A stretch of 64,000 bases of DNA from Anthonomus grandis grandis (lineage: Eukaryota > Arthropoda > Insecta > Coleoptera > Curculionidae). The stretch covers positions 33,459,127 to 33,523,126 of the forward strand of contig NC_065567.1 in NCBI RefSeq assembly GCF_022605725.1, given 5' to 3'. The translations under genes and the position numbers were made by a program. Positions 31,904 to 44,790 of this stretch are shown here, one piece after another; within the stretch, counting starts at the first letter, position 1; each line of letters opens with the position of its first letter. The notes beneath the pieces were generated by a model. That model was not told the DNA's origin and searched no databases. It worked only from the letters and a program-made list of their open reading frames with translations.

Positions 31904-33730
31904 ATGCCGTTCATGTGGACAAATGAGTTAATGCTTGAATTAATCGAAAACTATAAGCTTTGTGAGTGTTTATGGAATACGCCCAGTATAAATGTAGAAA
32001 TACGAAACACGATGCTTGGACAACATTGGCAGAAAAAACAGGCTCAAATATAGAAGAAGTGAAAAGAAAAAATTAAAATATTATTGCAAGAAAAAAATAT
32101 CGTACTTTAAAAAAGTCGGGAGCCGACGCCATTTTTATTTCAAAGTGGTTTGCTTATGAAGTCTTGTTATTTCTTGCGGGCAGGAACAAAGTTAGAAAAT
32201 GTACTGAAAAAGGAATAACTACAAGTGAGGTATGTATATTTTTTTTATTTGTAATTTTTATACAAAGTTAAACATTATTTTGCCATAGAATCATTCCTTC
32301 GAGTGACATCAAATATTGAGCATATTCCTCTCGAACTTGTTTAGCTTCCAACGTTGAATTACGTGCTTGATTTTGCAGTAATGCAAACATATTGTTGTTT
32401 ATTTCTTTTCTCCAAGAACCTAGGATAATTTTGCCCGTATCTTTATCTTCAGAATCAAAGGTGCCAGGAGGTGAGTATGATTTTCGGGAATGTAAACTGC
32501 TTCTCAGAAAATTATGGAGATATACGCATGCAGCAACAACTAATTCAAATCTTTCGGGTTCATATAGCATGAGTTTTCTTAATACCCTGAACCTAGCAGA
32601 CATAATTCCAAAAACGTTCTCAGAAATATGCCTAGCGCATGATAAGCGGTAATTAAAAATTCGTTTTGAGTGCCAGGGTAAGGTTTCAATAAGTTTGGTG
32701 ATAGGGGAAAAGCGTCATCTACTAGAAAAATAAACGGAACAGCTTTGGTGCTTCCTGGCAATGGTTCTAATTGAGGCAAATTGAGCATGTTTTCATATAA
32801 CATTTTTTTGAAACGAGTACTGTCAAACACTCCACTGTCGGATATTTGACCTTGGCTGCCCACATTAAGATACATCACCTCATAATTTGCGTTGGCCACA
32901 ATAAATAACACTACACTGAAGAAGGACTTGTAATTATAAAATTCACTGCCACTATGTTTTGGTGCTTGTGTCATAATGTGTTTGCTATCCATAACCCCGG
33001 CACATTTAGAAAAATTCCAAAGATTAGCGAATTGATGTCCCGTAATAAGCCACTCCTTTCTACTCTGAGACGTCTGAAAAATAAAAAAATCGGTAAATTT
33101 GTGTACCTAAAACTTCTCTCGCTATAAATATAATTTGTATTTCATATTCATTTAGCTTTAGTAAGTTAAAACAAGGTTCTACAAATTAGACATTTCCATT
33201 TAATATTTCAGATTGAAGGTGATGGGTCAGGCAGCAGTGCAACGGACAGCGGGGAAGTTAAATCGCAAAATTCCAATATAGCAGGCGAGGCAGATGAATT
33301 AAACGATTCTTTTTTGATTGTTGGAGAGGCGAACAATGACGTCGACAATTAGAACAAAATCGTTGCTGTTATTACTGAAACATCTACAAAGCCTGATGAC
33401 AGCAGAACCAGATCTCCAACGCCTTCCACAAGCAGCACTAAAAAAAGTAAACAGGGAACTAAGCTCTTTAAAAGTCCAGAAACACTGAAATGTAAGAAAA
33501 GACAAGCTGAGGTGGAAACTGACGAACGACAGGAAGACGCATATCTAGTGCTGAAGCAGCTACAAACTAAAAAGCCACGTAATCGTTTTTAAATTTTCGG
33601 CGACTTAGTTGCCTGTAAAATCGAAAATCTTTAAAATGAAAACGCTAAGAACTTGGTAGAGCATTTCATTTCTAATATTTTGTATGAAGCGTCTATGGGT
33701 AAATATGATCGGCCATTTCCATGGTATCAA
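31904..33730 (+). pseudogene. Harbinger accessory MADF/BESS-type DNA-binding protein, decayed
   Basis: Exon 1 opens MPFMWTNELMLELIENYKLC at 31904, the start of a MADF/Myb-like domain. After a frame change near 31975 it continues RNTKHDAWTTLAEKTGS, EEVKRKN and ADAIFISKWFAYEVLLFL up to the GAGGTATGT donor near 32227. After a TTTCAG acceptor the second exon (about 33211 onward) is Ser/Thr/Lys-rich (DDSRTRSPTPSTSSTKKSKQ) and ends in a BESS-like segment (VEHFISNILYEASMGKYD, about 33653-33710). Several stops (near 33349 and 33589) interrupt it. In active Harbinger elements the partner protein brings transposase to the nucleus and the ends. Confidence 0.75.
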
Positions 33731-36107
33731 GAGTGGCATACATCTTCGGCCAATAACAACACAGCAAGATATTATTCAGATACTCAGAACTATTACTCAT
33801 CCAGTTACACCAGCCTCAACAATACACACACCTATGCAATCACCAAATAGCTCATATGAAACTATATTTCCCAAACAGAGACAAACAACACGACACTCTC
33901 AAAAGAAAAGCAGCCTTGTAGTAATCTTCAAGAATCATCCATATCTGATGCGATACGTCTGGCCATGTCAGATGCAGGACTTGATATACATTACTGATGC
34001 AATATTATTTGTAAAATAGAATATCTCTTTAATTTTCTAATTAGATTTTTTTTTATTTTTTATTCAAACTTTAAGTAGAATATCTCGTAAATTTTTTTTT
34101 ATTATTAAAATTTTTGTAAAATGCCTACTCATTACATTATGTCATTTGATTGAAAAGCTGTGTATTTACCGAGGTATCTACTTACCTTAAGTTTATCCTT
34201 CAGAACTTCAGCGATTACTCGACATACTTCTAGTATAATTCTACTAATTGATGGTACTGAAATTTTTAACAAGTACATCAAGGAATGGTAAGAATCGCCT
34301 GTTGCAAGGAATCGCAGTGTGAGCAGCAATCGTTTCATTAGTGAAATGGGTTGTTTATAATTGGTATCTTCTTTCTGTATTTTTAGGGCAACTTGACATA
34401 ATAACCATTCAAAATCGGTGCTGGACATTCGTAAAAAATTTTTGACACTACTATTATTTCCTATGTGTAGATCGTCTTTAAAAAAAAAAAAAAAAAATAC
34501 TTTTATTACCATTCAAAATTATTAAACATTATTACAGAATATACAAAGCAAAATTCCATGAATATACAAATAATTCAAAATTACAACAATTTGATTGGTA
34601 ATCGGAGTGCAACGCGATTTTTATAAAAAAACCGATACACATGCAAGTACATAGATTACTTGTACAAGTGTGTACAACCCGTATTCCTAAATAAACTATT
34701 TTTTAAAAAACGTAATATTATGTATTTACAATAAGGTCCATACCAAAATCAAAAGGGACAATATGTGCATTTTACAATGAACTAGCGAGTGGCTATGAAA
34801 CTGGGCAAAAAGAAAAACAAAAAAAAAAAAAACAAAAGAATCCAAAGACGAGCGAGAACGGTATAGGGGCGAGCACGGAGGGTAGATAACAGGCGAGTGA
34901 GAATTCAATTTTAATGTAAATATTTACAATTAGCAAGATCAGGTGTGTAGAACATTAATTAAAACAAAAATACCAGTTTATAAAATACGGTCACATTAGG
35001 TTACCATAATTTGCGTGTTTATATACAAAGAGATATTTTTTTAAGTTTATAATAAATTTTTTAGGTAAACATTCCTTTATATAAATAGGTAGTTCATTCC
35101 ACATCCGAATGCCCATATATAAAAAAGATTTTTTAAAGGTTGCTGTTCTATGTAAGGGAATTCTAAGCAAATGGGGATTTTTTGTATTATAAGGAATATC
35201 TTGATTAAAAAATAAATTTCTTAAATTTGCAGGCTGTCCGGTTTTCATTATTTTATAAATTAAATTAAACATATGGACTTTCCTTCTATTGCTCATATTC
35301 AGAATTAAATTAGAATTTAAATATGGAGTTATGCGGTTTCTAGAGGCAATATTAAATGAATATCTCATGCAACTATTCTGAAGTTTCTGTATTTTGTTCG
35401 ATAAGTATTTAGTTAAAGAATCGCCGTATACAATAACCCCATAGTCAAGTAATGAAAGAACTAGTGTATCACACAACCAATATTTTATTTTTGAAGGCAA
35501 CATTTTCTTATACTGATAAAGGCCCTTTAATCTGATGTAGGCGGCTTGAAGTTTGACTTTAATATGGGAAATAAAGTTAAGATTTGAATCAATAACTACA
35601 CCTAAATTACGTTTTTCAGTTACAACTGGAACAGACTCGCCATTAACAACTACTTTAAATCTGTTTGAAACCTCTTGCAGCTGACTCTTGTTATGTGTTA
35701 CAAACATTACACACGATTTTGATGCGTTAAGTTTTAAGTTATGATTCTCAGTAAACACGGCCAAGCTCTGTAGATCCGTAATTCTTTTATTTTGTGCCTC
35801 ATGCAGACCTGGAGTATCAAAAGCAATATATACCTGGGAATCGTCAGCATACTGTTGAAGTTTGGAATTTTGAAGACACTTTTCCATATCAGCCACATAG
35901 AGAGAAAACAGCAACGGTCCTAATATGGATCCTTGTGGAACACCCATGATAAGAGGCAAGAAGTTGTTTAATGCATTGAGTAGGTGCATGCCACCATATT
36001 CACTTCTATCAGAGAGACTTGGTTTCACCCAATATTTGTGTTTTCTTTTTTGCCGATAATACTATATAGGCCGCCGCTGCTGCAGCTATTTCATTATCTT
36101 GATCCAT
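32268..36107 (-). pseudogene. HARBI1-like DDE_4 transposase, split by LINE and frameshifted
   Basis: The start is at 36107 (MDQDNEIAAAAAAY). After a frameshift in an A-rich run, KYWVKPSLSDRSEYGGMHLL runs to about 35966, where a LINE begins. The gene resumes near 34476 (DDLHIGNNSSVKNFLRMSST) with an HTH-like region to a GTAAGT donor after 34186. Exon 2 runs 33073-32268 and has GVMDSKHIM (first catalytic Asp), FLVDDAFPLSPNLLKPYPG (second) and, after a one-base shift near 32650, SENVFGIMSARFRVL (Glu). Then come VYLHNFL and a stop. All three DDE residues survive, but two frameshifts and the insertion inactivate it. HARBI1-type enzymes cut at 3-bp TWA sites. Confidence 0.88.
34480..35966 (-). mobile_element. 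5'-truncated non-LTR retrotransposon inside the Harbinger transposase
   Basis: The chimeric open frame 36028-34991 starts in transposase sequence (MKPSLSDRSEYGGMH) and switches at about 35966 to LINE reverse transcriptase. The RT shows LIMGVPQGSILGPLLFSLYV, QQYADDSQVYIA (catalytic YADD) and NLGVVIDSNLNF, then the thumb and C-terminal region to MWNELP and a stop at 34991. The frame is open throughout this part. A 3' UTR of about 500 bases runs to a homopolymer near 34478-34497. The endonuclease and the first RT motifs are missing, so this is a 5'-truncated, dead-on-arrival copy. I could not define a clean target duplication. The jockey/CR1 group is likely. Confidence 0.85.
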
Positions 36108-36279
36108 GTTTATCAACCTCGGTGGAAACACTAAGTTGCTCTCTTTCAGTTACCAGAAACCGCCAGAAACAAAAAGTTTACGTTTGTTGCTAATAAGTTC
36201 CTTAAATTCACAAACAAGAAGAAACACAAGGAAATAAAAATGTTGCTATTTGTTCCTCCGGTGGAAACGTAGCTTTATA

Positions 36280-37500
36280 AATAAGGCGCGCGCAGTACAA
36301 CGATACAGAACAGTAGTAAGATTGTTTTGGTAAAAATTTTTAGGCGTTTTATTTAGATCAAGCTAGAATTATAAATAAAACAAATTATTTTTGCACATTT
36401 TTTCTTTATTTGATGCCAATAATAACTTTTTTTTTGCAATAAATTAATATACATCATAAACAACGATTCAAGTAAACATAAAACATTTACACCAATTTAA
36501 CATCGGATTGGGTGTTACTAAATTATTTATCTACACTATAACCTTGAAATCTTAAAGTTAAAAAACTAATGCAAATATTACGACTTTATTGACAGATGTA
36601 CTTAATGCATTCGGTTGATTGCATATTTTTTTGTTGTTACCCTGTATTGCATTTTATTGTCAATTTAGATTTTTTTTTTAATGAATCTTACCAGGCATAG
36701 TCCTTTTCATTGTTTTTTAATACTGCATCTGATTTGGCTACATTTAAATTATTATTATTAGTTTTGACTAAATTATTAAACACAAATATGATATTGGTTT
36801 ACCCATTTATTGGTTTCCTTTGTATTTTCCATGGCATAATTTGTATTATACAAATAGCGATCAATAAAGTTAAACACATCTGAGAGGGACTGTAGAGTGA
36901 TCCGGACATGTTCTAAATTGTTTTTATAATGTAAAATTTATATATTAATATTACCCTGTATATTTTTGATAAATTGGCTGCTTATGGCCTGTTATAGTTT
37001 TAGAAAACGTTTTTTACTAAGCTACTGTAATGGTATTAATATGTTTTGATTCTTTTACCAAATAAATTAATTTTTCCATTTTCTTGATTAAAATGTGTTA
37101 ATCTATTCGCATTTATTTATTTATTGTTTCCTAATGCTTATTTCTTATCTTATTATCTCTTTTTTATGAATTGACATAAGACCTAGTTTTATTTATAAAC
37201 ATATATAGGCAAAGGCTTCGGTTTTTAAACGCAGATACTCTCCGTATGAATTTTTTAATTGAATATTTTTAATAAAAAGTTGGTACGCTACCGCCTTTTC
37301 TAAAAAAAAAATATTTCTCAAATCCTCAATCAGTTTGAAGTAAATTTGATTTTTTGCTTCTTTTCATATGGTGCAAGGTTTTCGAGTAAAAAAATTAAAA
37401 CCAGGTCAGTTTAAATGCAAATAAAGAGTTTCCTTGCAGAAGATCCGCACCTGTAACTGCAGATTAGATGCTTGGTATGTCATAGTACATACTGTAAGTC
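36280..37500. other. AT-rich sequence, no gene seen
   Basis: No coding exon, RNA gene or transposon terminus was recognised. Confidence 0.4.
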
Positions 37501-40450
37501 ATGTGAAAGCTTTTGGATGGTACTGCCCTAAAACGCTTTAAGACTTCATGTAACCATATAATATTTTGCATTAATATGAAAACAGCTGTTAAACGTCAAA
37601 GTGTGAAGTTCTTCTCGTCATACAAATACAATAAGCTAATTTATATGTGGCTAATACGACTTAGAGCTCCTTGTAAACTGATTTTAGTCCTACTGTTAGT
37701 TACTAATATTACAATGCATTGGTGAGATAAAAGATAAGTAGTAATTATTAACACAATAAAAATAGTTGCCATAGAAAAAATACAATAAATTTAATTAACA
37801 AGTCTTGTTACCAGATTTGAAGGATAACGATATTTTTATTCTTGATTTAGTAGAAACACATATTTTTGTTCTTTATCACATATTTATCCTTTTCTCATTT
37901 GTCTTTATATGCTAAAAATCTATTATAAAAATTAAATTTTTATAATAGATACACATTTTCTAAGCTCAGACAATTAAAATGTTTACGTTTAATGTTAATT
38001 TAACATATAAAATGTGCATAACTTTAATGGATACGGTTATTTATTTCGCGTTTTTTAATTATAGAAAACTGTATAGAATGAGTTATAGAAGAGAATTTAT
38101 TTTTATAAAATGTGACATATTTGTGGGTATGAAGACATGGTAATAAGGAAGTTATCATACTTTTGTATACATTTCATATAAATTTACATGAAGTATATCT
38201 TAATAATTATTAATTTTTTCGTTTTTTCACAACATGTTTCGGATACAGCGGTGTCCATCATCAATTGATATTAAAAGAAAAGAGACTAAAGAAAGATATG
38301 ATAATGAAATAAACAAAAAGAAAAACAGTTACAGAAAAGATTTTAAAATTAATATAACGCACACTAACAAAAGTTTAAAATTTTTTATTAGATTAATATT
38401 ACTAGAAATACAAGACTTAAACTTAGTACAATGAGTTCCTTAATTCCTTCAGCCCAATTTTTGACGTCGTTTTTCATTTTTGTCAATAATAGAATATAAA
38501 TAAAAAAATTAATAGATCAACGGTTTTTTGACATAAACTCAAACCCTGGTGTATGTAACTCGTACGAATTTCTGAAGTGACTCTTTGTATTTTTATTTCT
38601 TTGTTCATTTTCTTTTAGTATCCCCTGATGATGGACACCGCTGTGTCCGAAACATGTTGGGGATTCTAATTCAGACATAGTTCTGGATAAACTAAAAATT
38701 AAATAAATAAGTGGAGGAGGACTGTGGGATTTTCATTTTACCTTACTCTACAACTCTTTCTTTACCAATAAAGTAATGATTTTTTTTAATTCCAGGCAGT
38801 AGTAAGAAAAAATGGTTTGCTCAACTTCCTGGAATAGTAAAATCACTCATTTGCCTTGAATTTCTGCTATTTATGTTAATTTTTTTAAAATGCCATACTG
38901 GCGAGTCGTCATTTTTAAATTTTTGGGCATTTTGGTTATTTTTTTTAAATCTGAGACAGTTGAATTCTTTTTGTTTAGTTTTTACGTAATTATGATTTTT
39001 AATTTAAAAATTATTAATAAACCATTTACACGTGGCTCATAATATGTATTATATCTATTTAAAAGCTCTTAATTGGTACTGCCATAAAACGTTTTAAGAT
39101 TTCATGTAAACTCACAATATTTATCAGTGGTTTCAAGCTACAAAGTAAACATTTTTTTAAATTTTTTCATATTGGTAATATGAAAAGAGTCGTTAAACGT
39201 CAAAGTGAAAATAGATTAAGCTAATTTGTATGTTGTTAACTTCAAGTTTACACGACTAAGTTTGATGTTCTTACACACATTTCTGATTGTCATCTGATAG
39301 TCAGATTTCTTTTCGGATTTATTTCAAGCAAAGTGTCAGAGAATTCGTGCAGCCAGTCAACGCTGATCTTCGGAATATGAACATAACCTCTAAATTGTTG
39401 TTTGTATTTTATCCTTTTTAATAGTCCTTGGTATTTGTTTCGAAAAATTGTAGGATTAGTCTAAAAATAAACATTAAGGAAACGAGTGATTTTGAATCGT
39501 CGGAAGAATCTGATCAGAATTTTGTTGATTCCGACACAGACTTTTAAGGAAGATTTAATTTTACGAGAACTATTTTAATGTAACTGTGTCCCAATTTAAT
39601 AGAATATAATAATAGAATATAACTATTACTATTATAAAATTTCTCGACCATTTTAGAGTAAGCCCTGATGTAGCAAATATTCACACAATCTTAAACTCTA
39701 TTAATAATATACAGCTATTTTAAGGTTGTAGTGTAATTTTTTTTTGTTTATGTTTTATTTATGTTTTATTTATGTTTCCATTTCCCACTGGCATAAAAAA
39801 GTGAGGTTATTTTTCTTCTTCACTCAACCCGTATTTGATGTTCGCACAGACGGTTTCAAATCGATCAGAAGTTGTAATATTTTACGCATGTGCATCAAGA
39901 ATGGCTTTAAAACAGTTTCAAACTTGTAAGAAACTTGCAGTGAGAACAAACCGATTGACCATAAACGACTAGCTGTCAATGATGATGATGATAGCGTTTA
40001 CACGAGGATAAGTGATTACATAGTATGCATTGTAAGCTATGTAAAAGTTTTTATATGGTACTGCTCTAAACCGCTTTAAGAGTTCATGTAAATGCACAAT
40101 TTTTCACAGTAGTGCCAACCAAATTCGAAAATTTCCTAATGTTGGTAATTTTATAATAGATACACATTTTATAAGTCGAGACAATTAAATTGCTCACATC
40201 TATTTTTGATTTAACATACAAAACATTATAAAATATGCATAACTTTAATGGATACGATTGTTCATTTTTTAATTATAAACAAATATTTAGAATAAGTTAT
40301 GGAAGAGAACTTGTTTTTATATGTGACATATTATTGATATAAAAGCATGGTAACAAGAGAGATGGAAAGGTATGACCTTTGTACTATATTTTATATAAAT
40401 TGACAAGAAGTATATCTTGATAATTAGCCTGGTAATTATAGTACTTGTTT
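37500..40450. repeat. Three diverged copies of a long AT-rich repeat
   Basis: GGTACTGCCCTAAAACGCTT plus TTCATGTAA follows near 37518, 39078 and 40058. A longer partner segment (ATTTTATAATAGATACACAT, GACAATTAAA, GCATAACTTTAATGGATACG, AGTTATAGAAGAGAA, GTGACATAT) occurs at about 37925-38160 and 40145-40370. No open frame of substance is present. Confidence 0.65.
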
Positions 40451-43400
40451 CGTTTTTTTTTAGACAGAATAACGATCCAAACATTTTAAGAAAATCAAAA
40501 TTGTCAAGTCTATTTATAAACGTTTCATTAAAATCATTATCACATATGTTTATGTAAATTGATAAATATATTTATGAGAATTAAAAAAGTGGCGTAATCG
40601 TTGCATTTTTATTATCTTCAATTTTATAAACCGAGTGATTTATTTAAGATAAAGTAACAAAGTTAAGATTTTTTTAAAGCTCACCAAACATAAAAATCTT
40701 TTTTTAATTTTCCCTGTTAAATTTACAGAAATAGGCACTAGGATCAATAGAAATAGATTTTTCTTAAGTAAAATCATTCTTGTATGTCAATTAATAAGTT
40801 TAAAGTTTAATACATGCATTAGTTCTTTATCCATATATTAATTTAAATTGATACTTTTCTTTTAGGATTAAATAATTAAAAAAACATAATAACATAATAA
40901 AAAACATATTTATCCTAAAGAACATTTAACCACCCTGTAAGTTGCTTTTAAACCTAATCAAATATATAGTGTTCATTTTAAGAACTGTTTGTTGATTAGA
41001 ATACCGAGAAAATCACTTTTTCACCGACATAATAAATAATATTGTAAAGAAATAAAAGAAAAGTATCGATAACATTATAACAACACCTGACATTTACATA
41101 TTTGCCATCTTTAAACAAACACCGCTAATAATTTACATAATTTTTATACTTGTAAAAAATATCTAATTAGGTACCTTGGTTTATAATATGGTCTTCTTAA
41201 ATTAGTTGAAGAACGTGATAGGACAGAAATATTCACCAAGAAAACCAAAAAATCAGCAGCAAATTATTCGATTGATTGCGAAACCTAAAACTTATTTTAA
41301 ATGCACCAAATGACCAGCAAAATTTGTATGAAAAGATTGATATGGGTGTATAGGTAGTCCAGTTTTGTTTGCTTAAGATGCTAATTGAATAGTAGTTTTC
41401 TCATTAGAAATATAACTTGCTGGCCAATATGCATACAGTGACATAAAAATGGATGGGTTTATATGGAAAATAGTTTATTATTATTGTTCAAAAAAAAAGC
41501 AGGTGAGTAGTAAAAATTGTTTACAAATAAATTGATTTTTTAATAATTTGTTAGTAATTGTTGAAAACAGGTTGTTTTTTTAAACGGTAATATTAAATTA
41601 TTTTTCCATATGACCTTCGTGGTCACTGCATATGATACATAAACCGCAAGAGTTACAAAAATCCCCCTTATTTAATAAACTATAATTTTAAACAAAAAAG
41701 CAAGGTTTTATGCCTGTTTAGAATTATCATTGCATGTTAAAAGCAATAAAATTGCAAATGATTTAATTTTTTATTGCTTTTTGGTTTTTTAAATAAAATG
41801 TTATCAGGGTCGTTAAATATATAAATCTGTTTCTGACTAATTTACCAGGAATTGTATATCAATTGCAGTGTTATACAGATTAAATATCCAAACGCTAAAT
41901 AATGCTAATAATAATGATACCCTAGGGTGAAAAGGAATAAATACATTTCAAAACTTTTTAAAAAAGCGTCAACGCATGAATAAATATATTTTTTATACTT
42001 AAAACTTGTAATTTTTTTTCCAACATAGTAAAAGTTCAATAGAAAAAAAGGTATACAACGTATATAAATGCATAACATAAATGGATCCGATTTGCACTTG
42101 CTTATCGAGAAATCTAAATTTCGGAGTTCGGTAAAATTCAGTTGAAGAATTTGTGTACAGACAATATTTTAAAAACGAATTATTCCCTAAAAAATTTAAA
42201 AATTTTATTTGTGCCACTAATATTAAGTACTTGTACTTTTTTTTATTAAATTTTGCTTATTACGCCTTCTGTAGTAAAAGGTGTATTGAAATGGTTTTAT
42301 AATTTAATAAAGTTCAGTCTGGAAATAAAGCGGAAGTTTATCCCCACTTATTAATGTCAGTGCAAATAATTTTTCATACTTCTGACTTGCAACGGCATTC
42401 TCTCTAATGTCTAAATAGTTATTACGAAGTAGAAATAAATTACTGTCAATAAAACACCACAATTTTAAATATTTACTCATTCACAACCTGAATATGAACC
42501 TATAAATTGAGTTGATTATGTCTACAGGATGGCAATTTATTATTTGTTGGGTTAATATATTTAGTTCGTATAATAATTAGGCTAATTTAAATAATTTGTT
42601 GCCTTTTTGCTTTTATTTATAGTCAATTAATGGACTAATTTTGAATATATATAATCTTTAAATTATCTCATTTTTTCCAACAAAATATCATTTATTATAC
42701 CTGCATTACCAAAAACATGTATACCGAATTTTAGTATTTTAAAAACGAATTATAATTACAATAAACCTTGTTCTAGCCTTGAATAGTAAGCACTGGTACG
42801 TTTTTTAAATCAAATTTTGCTCACTACGTTATGAAGTCTAACCTATGCCTGAAACTTCAATTTTTTTCAAAAATTTTAAATTAAATACCTTTTTCAGCAT
42901 CTCAAAGGCAAACTTATGATTTCTAAACTAAATATGAACTAATAAATAATGTATTTGTGCATAACATAAATGGATCCGATTCGCACGTGCTTACTGAGCA
43001 ATCTAAATACCGGAGCTCAGTAAAATTGAGCTGATTATGTGAACAGAATAGCATTTTATTATTTTTTGGGTTAATATATTTAATTTGTATAACAACTACG
43101 TTAATTTAAATAATTTGTTGTTTTTGCTTTACTAATATTATAACTATAAACTTTATTCTAGTCTTTAATATATGACCGATAGATCCTTGATTGTAAAAAT
43201 GGTAGAGGCTCTATTATAAAGAAATGTAAGGATTGTAGTGAGGCAAATCACCTTATAATAAGTTTAGAAAAAACTAAATACATATATATTATTCAAAAGG
43301 TATGTTGGATGTTTCAATTATTATTTTTTTATTCTTAAAAGACATTTGGGAGGGAAGGGTCTATTAAATAAATATTAAGCTTCCATGTTGCTATTTGGGG

Positions 43401-44790
43401 TAATAGGTCAGAGGCATAAAGGGTATTTCAAAAAAGATTTATAAGGCTGATGTTTAGTTGAAAATATAACAAATATTATTATACATATATAAAAATCAAA
43501 AATTTGTTGTCAAAGTAAGTGATTTTAATAAATAAATTATTAGATGTAAGGATGCTCTCTATTTGCCAAGGTATAACTTTGTTAATTTTAAAACTTACCC
43601 TTTTTGTGAAGGAGTATTAATACACTAAACTTATTTAAACAACTGCTTGCTACATTAAGAGAAGTAGATTACCAATTATTACTTCAGCAACATGTTGAAA
43701 GTCACTTCTGCTAGTCAGCGTCTGTATTATTTGTTAGTACTTTTATAGTTCTTATAGTTTCTCAATTTTATATATGTGTAATTAGGTTTAAAAAAACTTT
43801 TTTGCTGTTATAAGATGTAATAAGTTAGTATAACTTACAATGTACCAGTTTCTTTTAACCGACTTGCCTTTTTTATTGTACATGCAATAAAAAAATTACC
43901 AATTAAAAAAGTAAACAGTAAATATTAAGTTCTGGTCCGTTTTTCTAATTAACTTTAGCTAATTTCATTTAGAGTTGAACGTATAACCAAAAACTTGAAT
44001 CTCTCCAAAGACTTAAATTTCAATACCCTAAAAACCTTCAACAAAACTAAACATAAATTTATAAATAATGTATTTATGCATAAAATAAATGGATACTATT
44101 CACACATTTTATATTTCTTATAAAAGCTTATTTTTACTTATTTACTTGTGTAATAGGCAAAGTAAAATGCATTTGTTTAAATATATTAAAAATACAAATT
44201 AATATGGATTTTCATTTTATCAAAAAGTAGATGCAATTTATGAAAAATATCAAATACAACCAATATTTAGCTTTTATCTTATTTATTAATAATAAAGTGA
44301 TGCATAACCGAAATGTGTATTTTTGCATATTTTTTTGAAAAAACAAAAGTAAGTATGTCATTAAAAATGTTTACCCATTTAGAATAGTTTAATAAAAAAT
44401 ACACAACATCAATCAAATAAACCAATTTAATTACTATTATTCGAATACTGAATGTAAAAAAAGGATTATTATATTAATTTTAATTCAAATAATTCGTTTT
44501 TCGCAATATAACTTGGCATATTTATGAACTTCCTTGTTTTTGAGATATACATTCTATAACTCCTTATTTTAAATACCAACAAAGACTTTTTATTAAATAA
44601 CTAAATTCGTTTTGAATATTTCAAAAGGATAAGTTTGTTTATAAATTTAATAAAATTATCAGTATAAATATTTAGCCACTTTTTCTTGCTCTGCTTTTAT
44701 AGAGCGCTAAATGGTAAAAAAGTATAAAACTAATCATGCAATAAACAAGTGTTTAACTCCTGAGGCATAACATAAATGGATACGATACGC
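38018..44790. repeat. Recurrent ATAACATAAATGGATACGAT core
   Basis: Near-copies occur at about 38018, 40240, 42069, 42958, 44078 and 44764. The copies at 42069 and 42958 extend on the right (TTTGCACTTGCTTATCGAG versus TTCGCACGTGCTTACTGAG) for over 70 bases, including CGGAG(T/C)TC(G/A)GTAAAATT. Spacing is irregular, so this is a dispersed family rather than a satellite. Confidence 0.65.
38230..38659. mobile_element. 430-bp element with 34-bp inverted ends
   Basis: CAACATGTTTCGGATACAGC at 38230 starts a 34-base arm that returns inverted at 38626-38659 with one mismatch. The arm contains an internal dyad (CAGCGGTGTCC) and ends CATCATCA. The interior includes a Lys/Asn-rich open frame (38234-38434, 66 codons) that I take as chance. 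Confidence 0.7.

Larger units (their letters stand above)
31605..36277 (-). mobile_element. PIF/Harbinger DNA transposon with both ends, containing a LINE
   Basis: Terminal inverted repeats AGCTACGTTTCCACTGGAG (from 31608) and the inverse ending at 36274, with one mismatch in the first 19. They are flanked by a TTA target duplication at 31605-31607 and 36275-36277, the 3-bp TWA signature of PIF/Harbinger. It carries a minus-strand DDE transposase and a plus-strand MADF/BESS accessory gene. A LINE fragment of about 1.5 kb splits the transposase. It lies about 480 bp upstream of the Nimrod-type start codon. Confidence 0.92.

Noticed and set aside
36105..36193. Short plus-strand ORF at 35984-36193
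   Set aside because: Antisense of the Harbinger transposase start.
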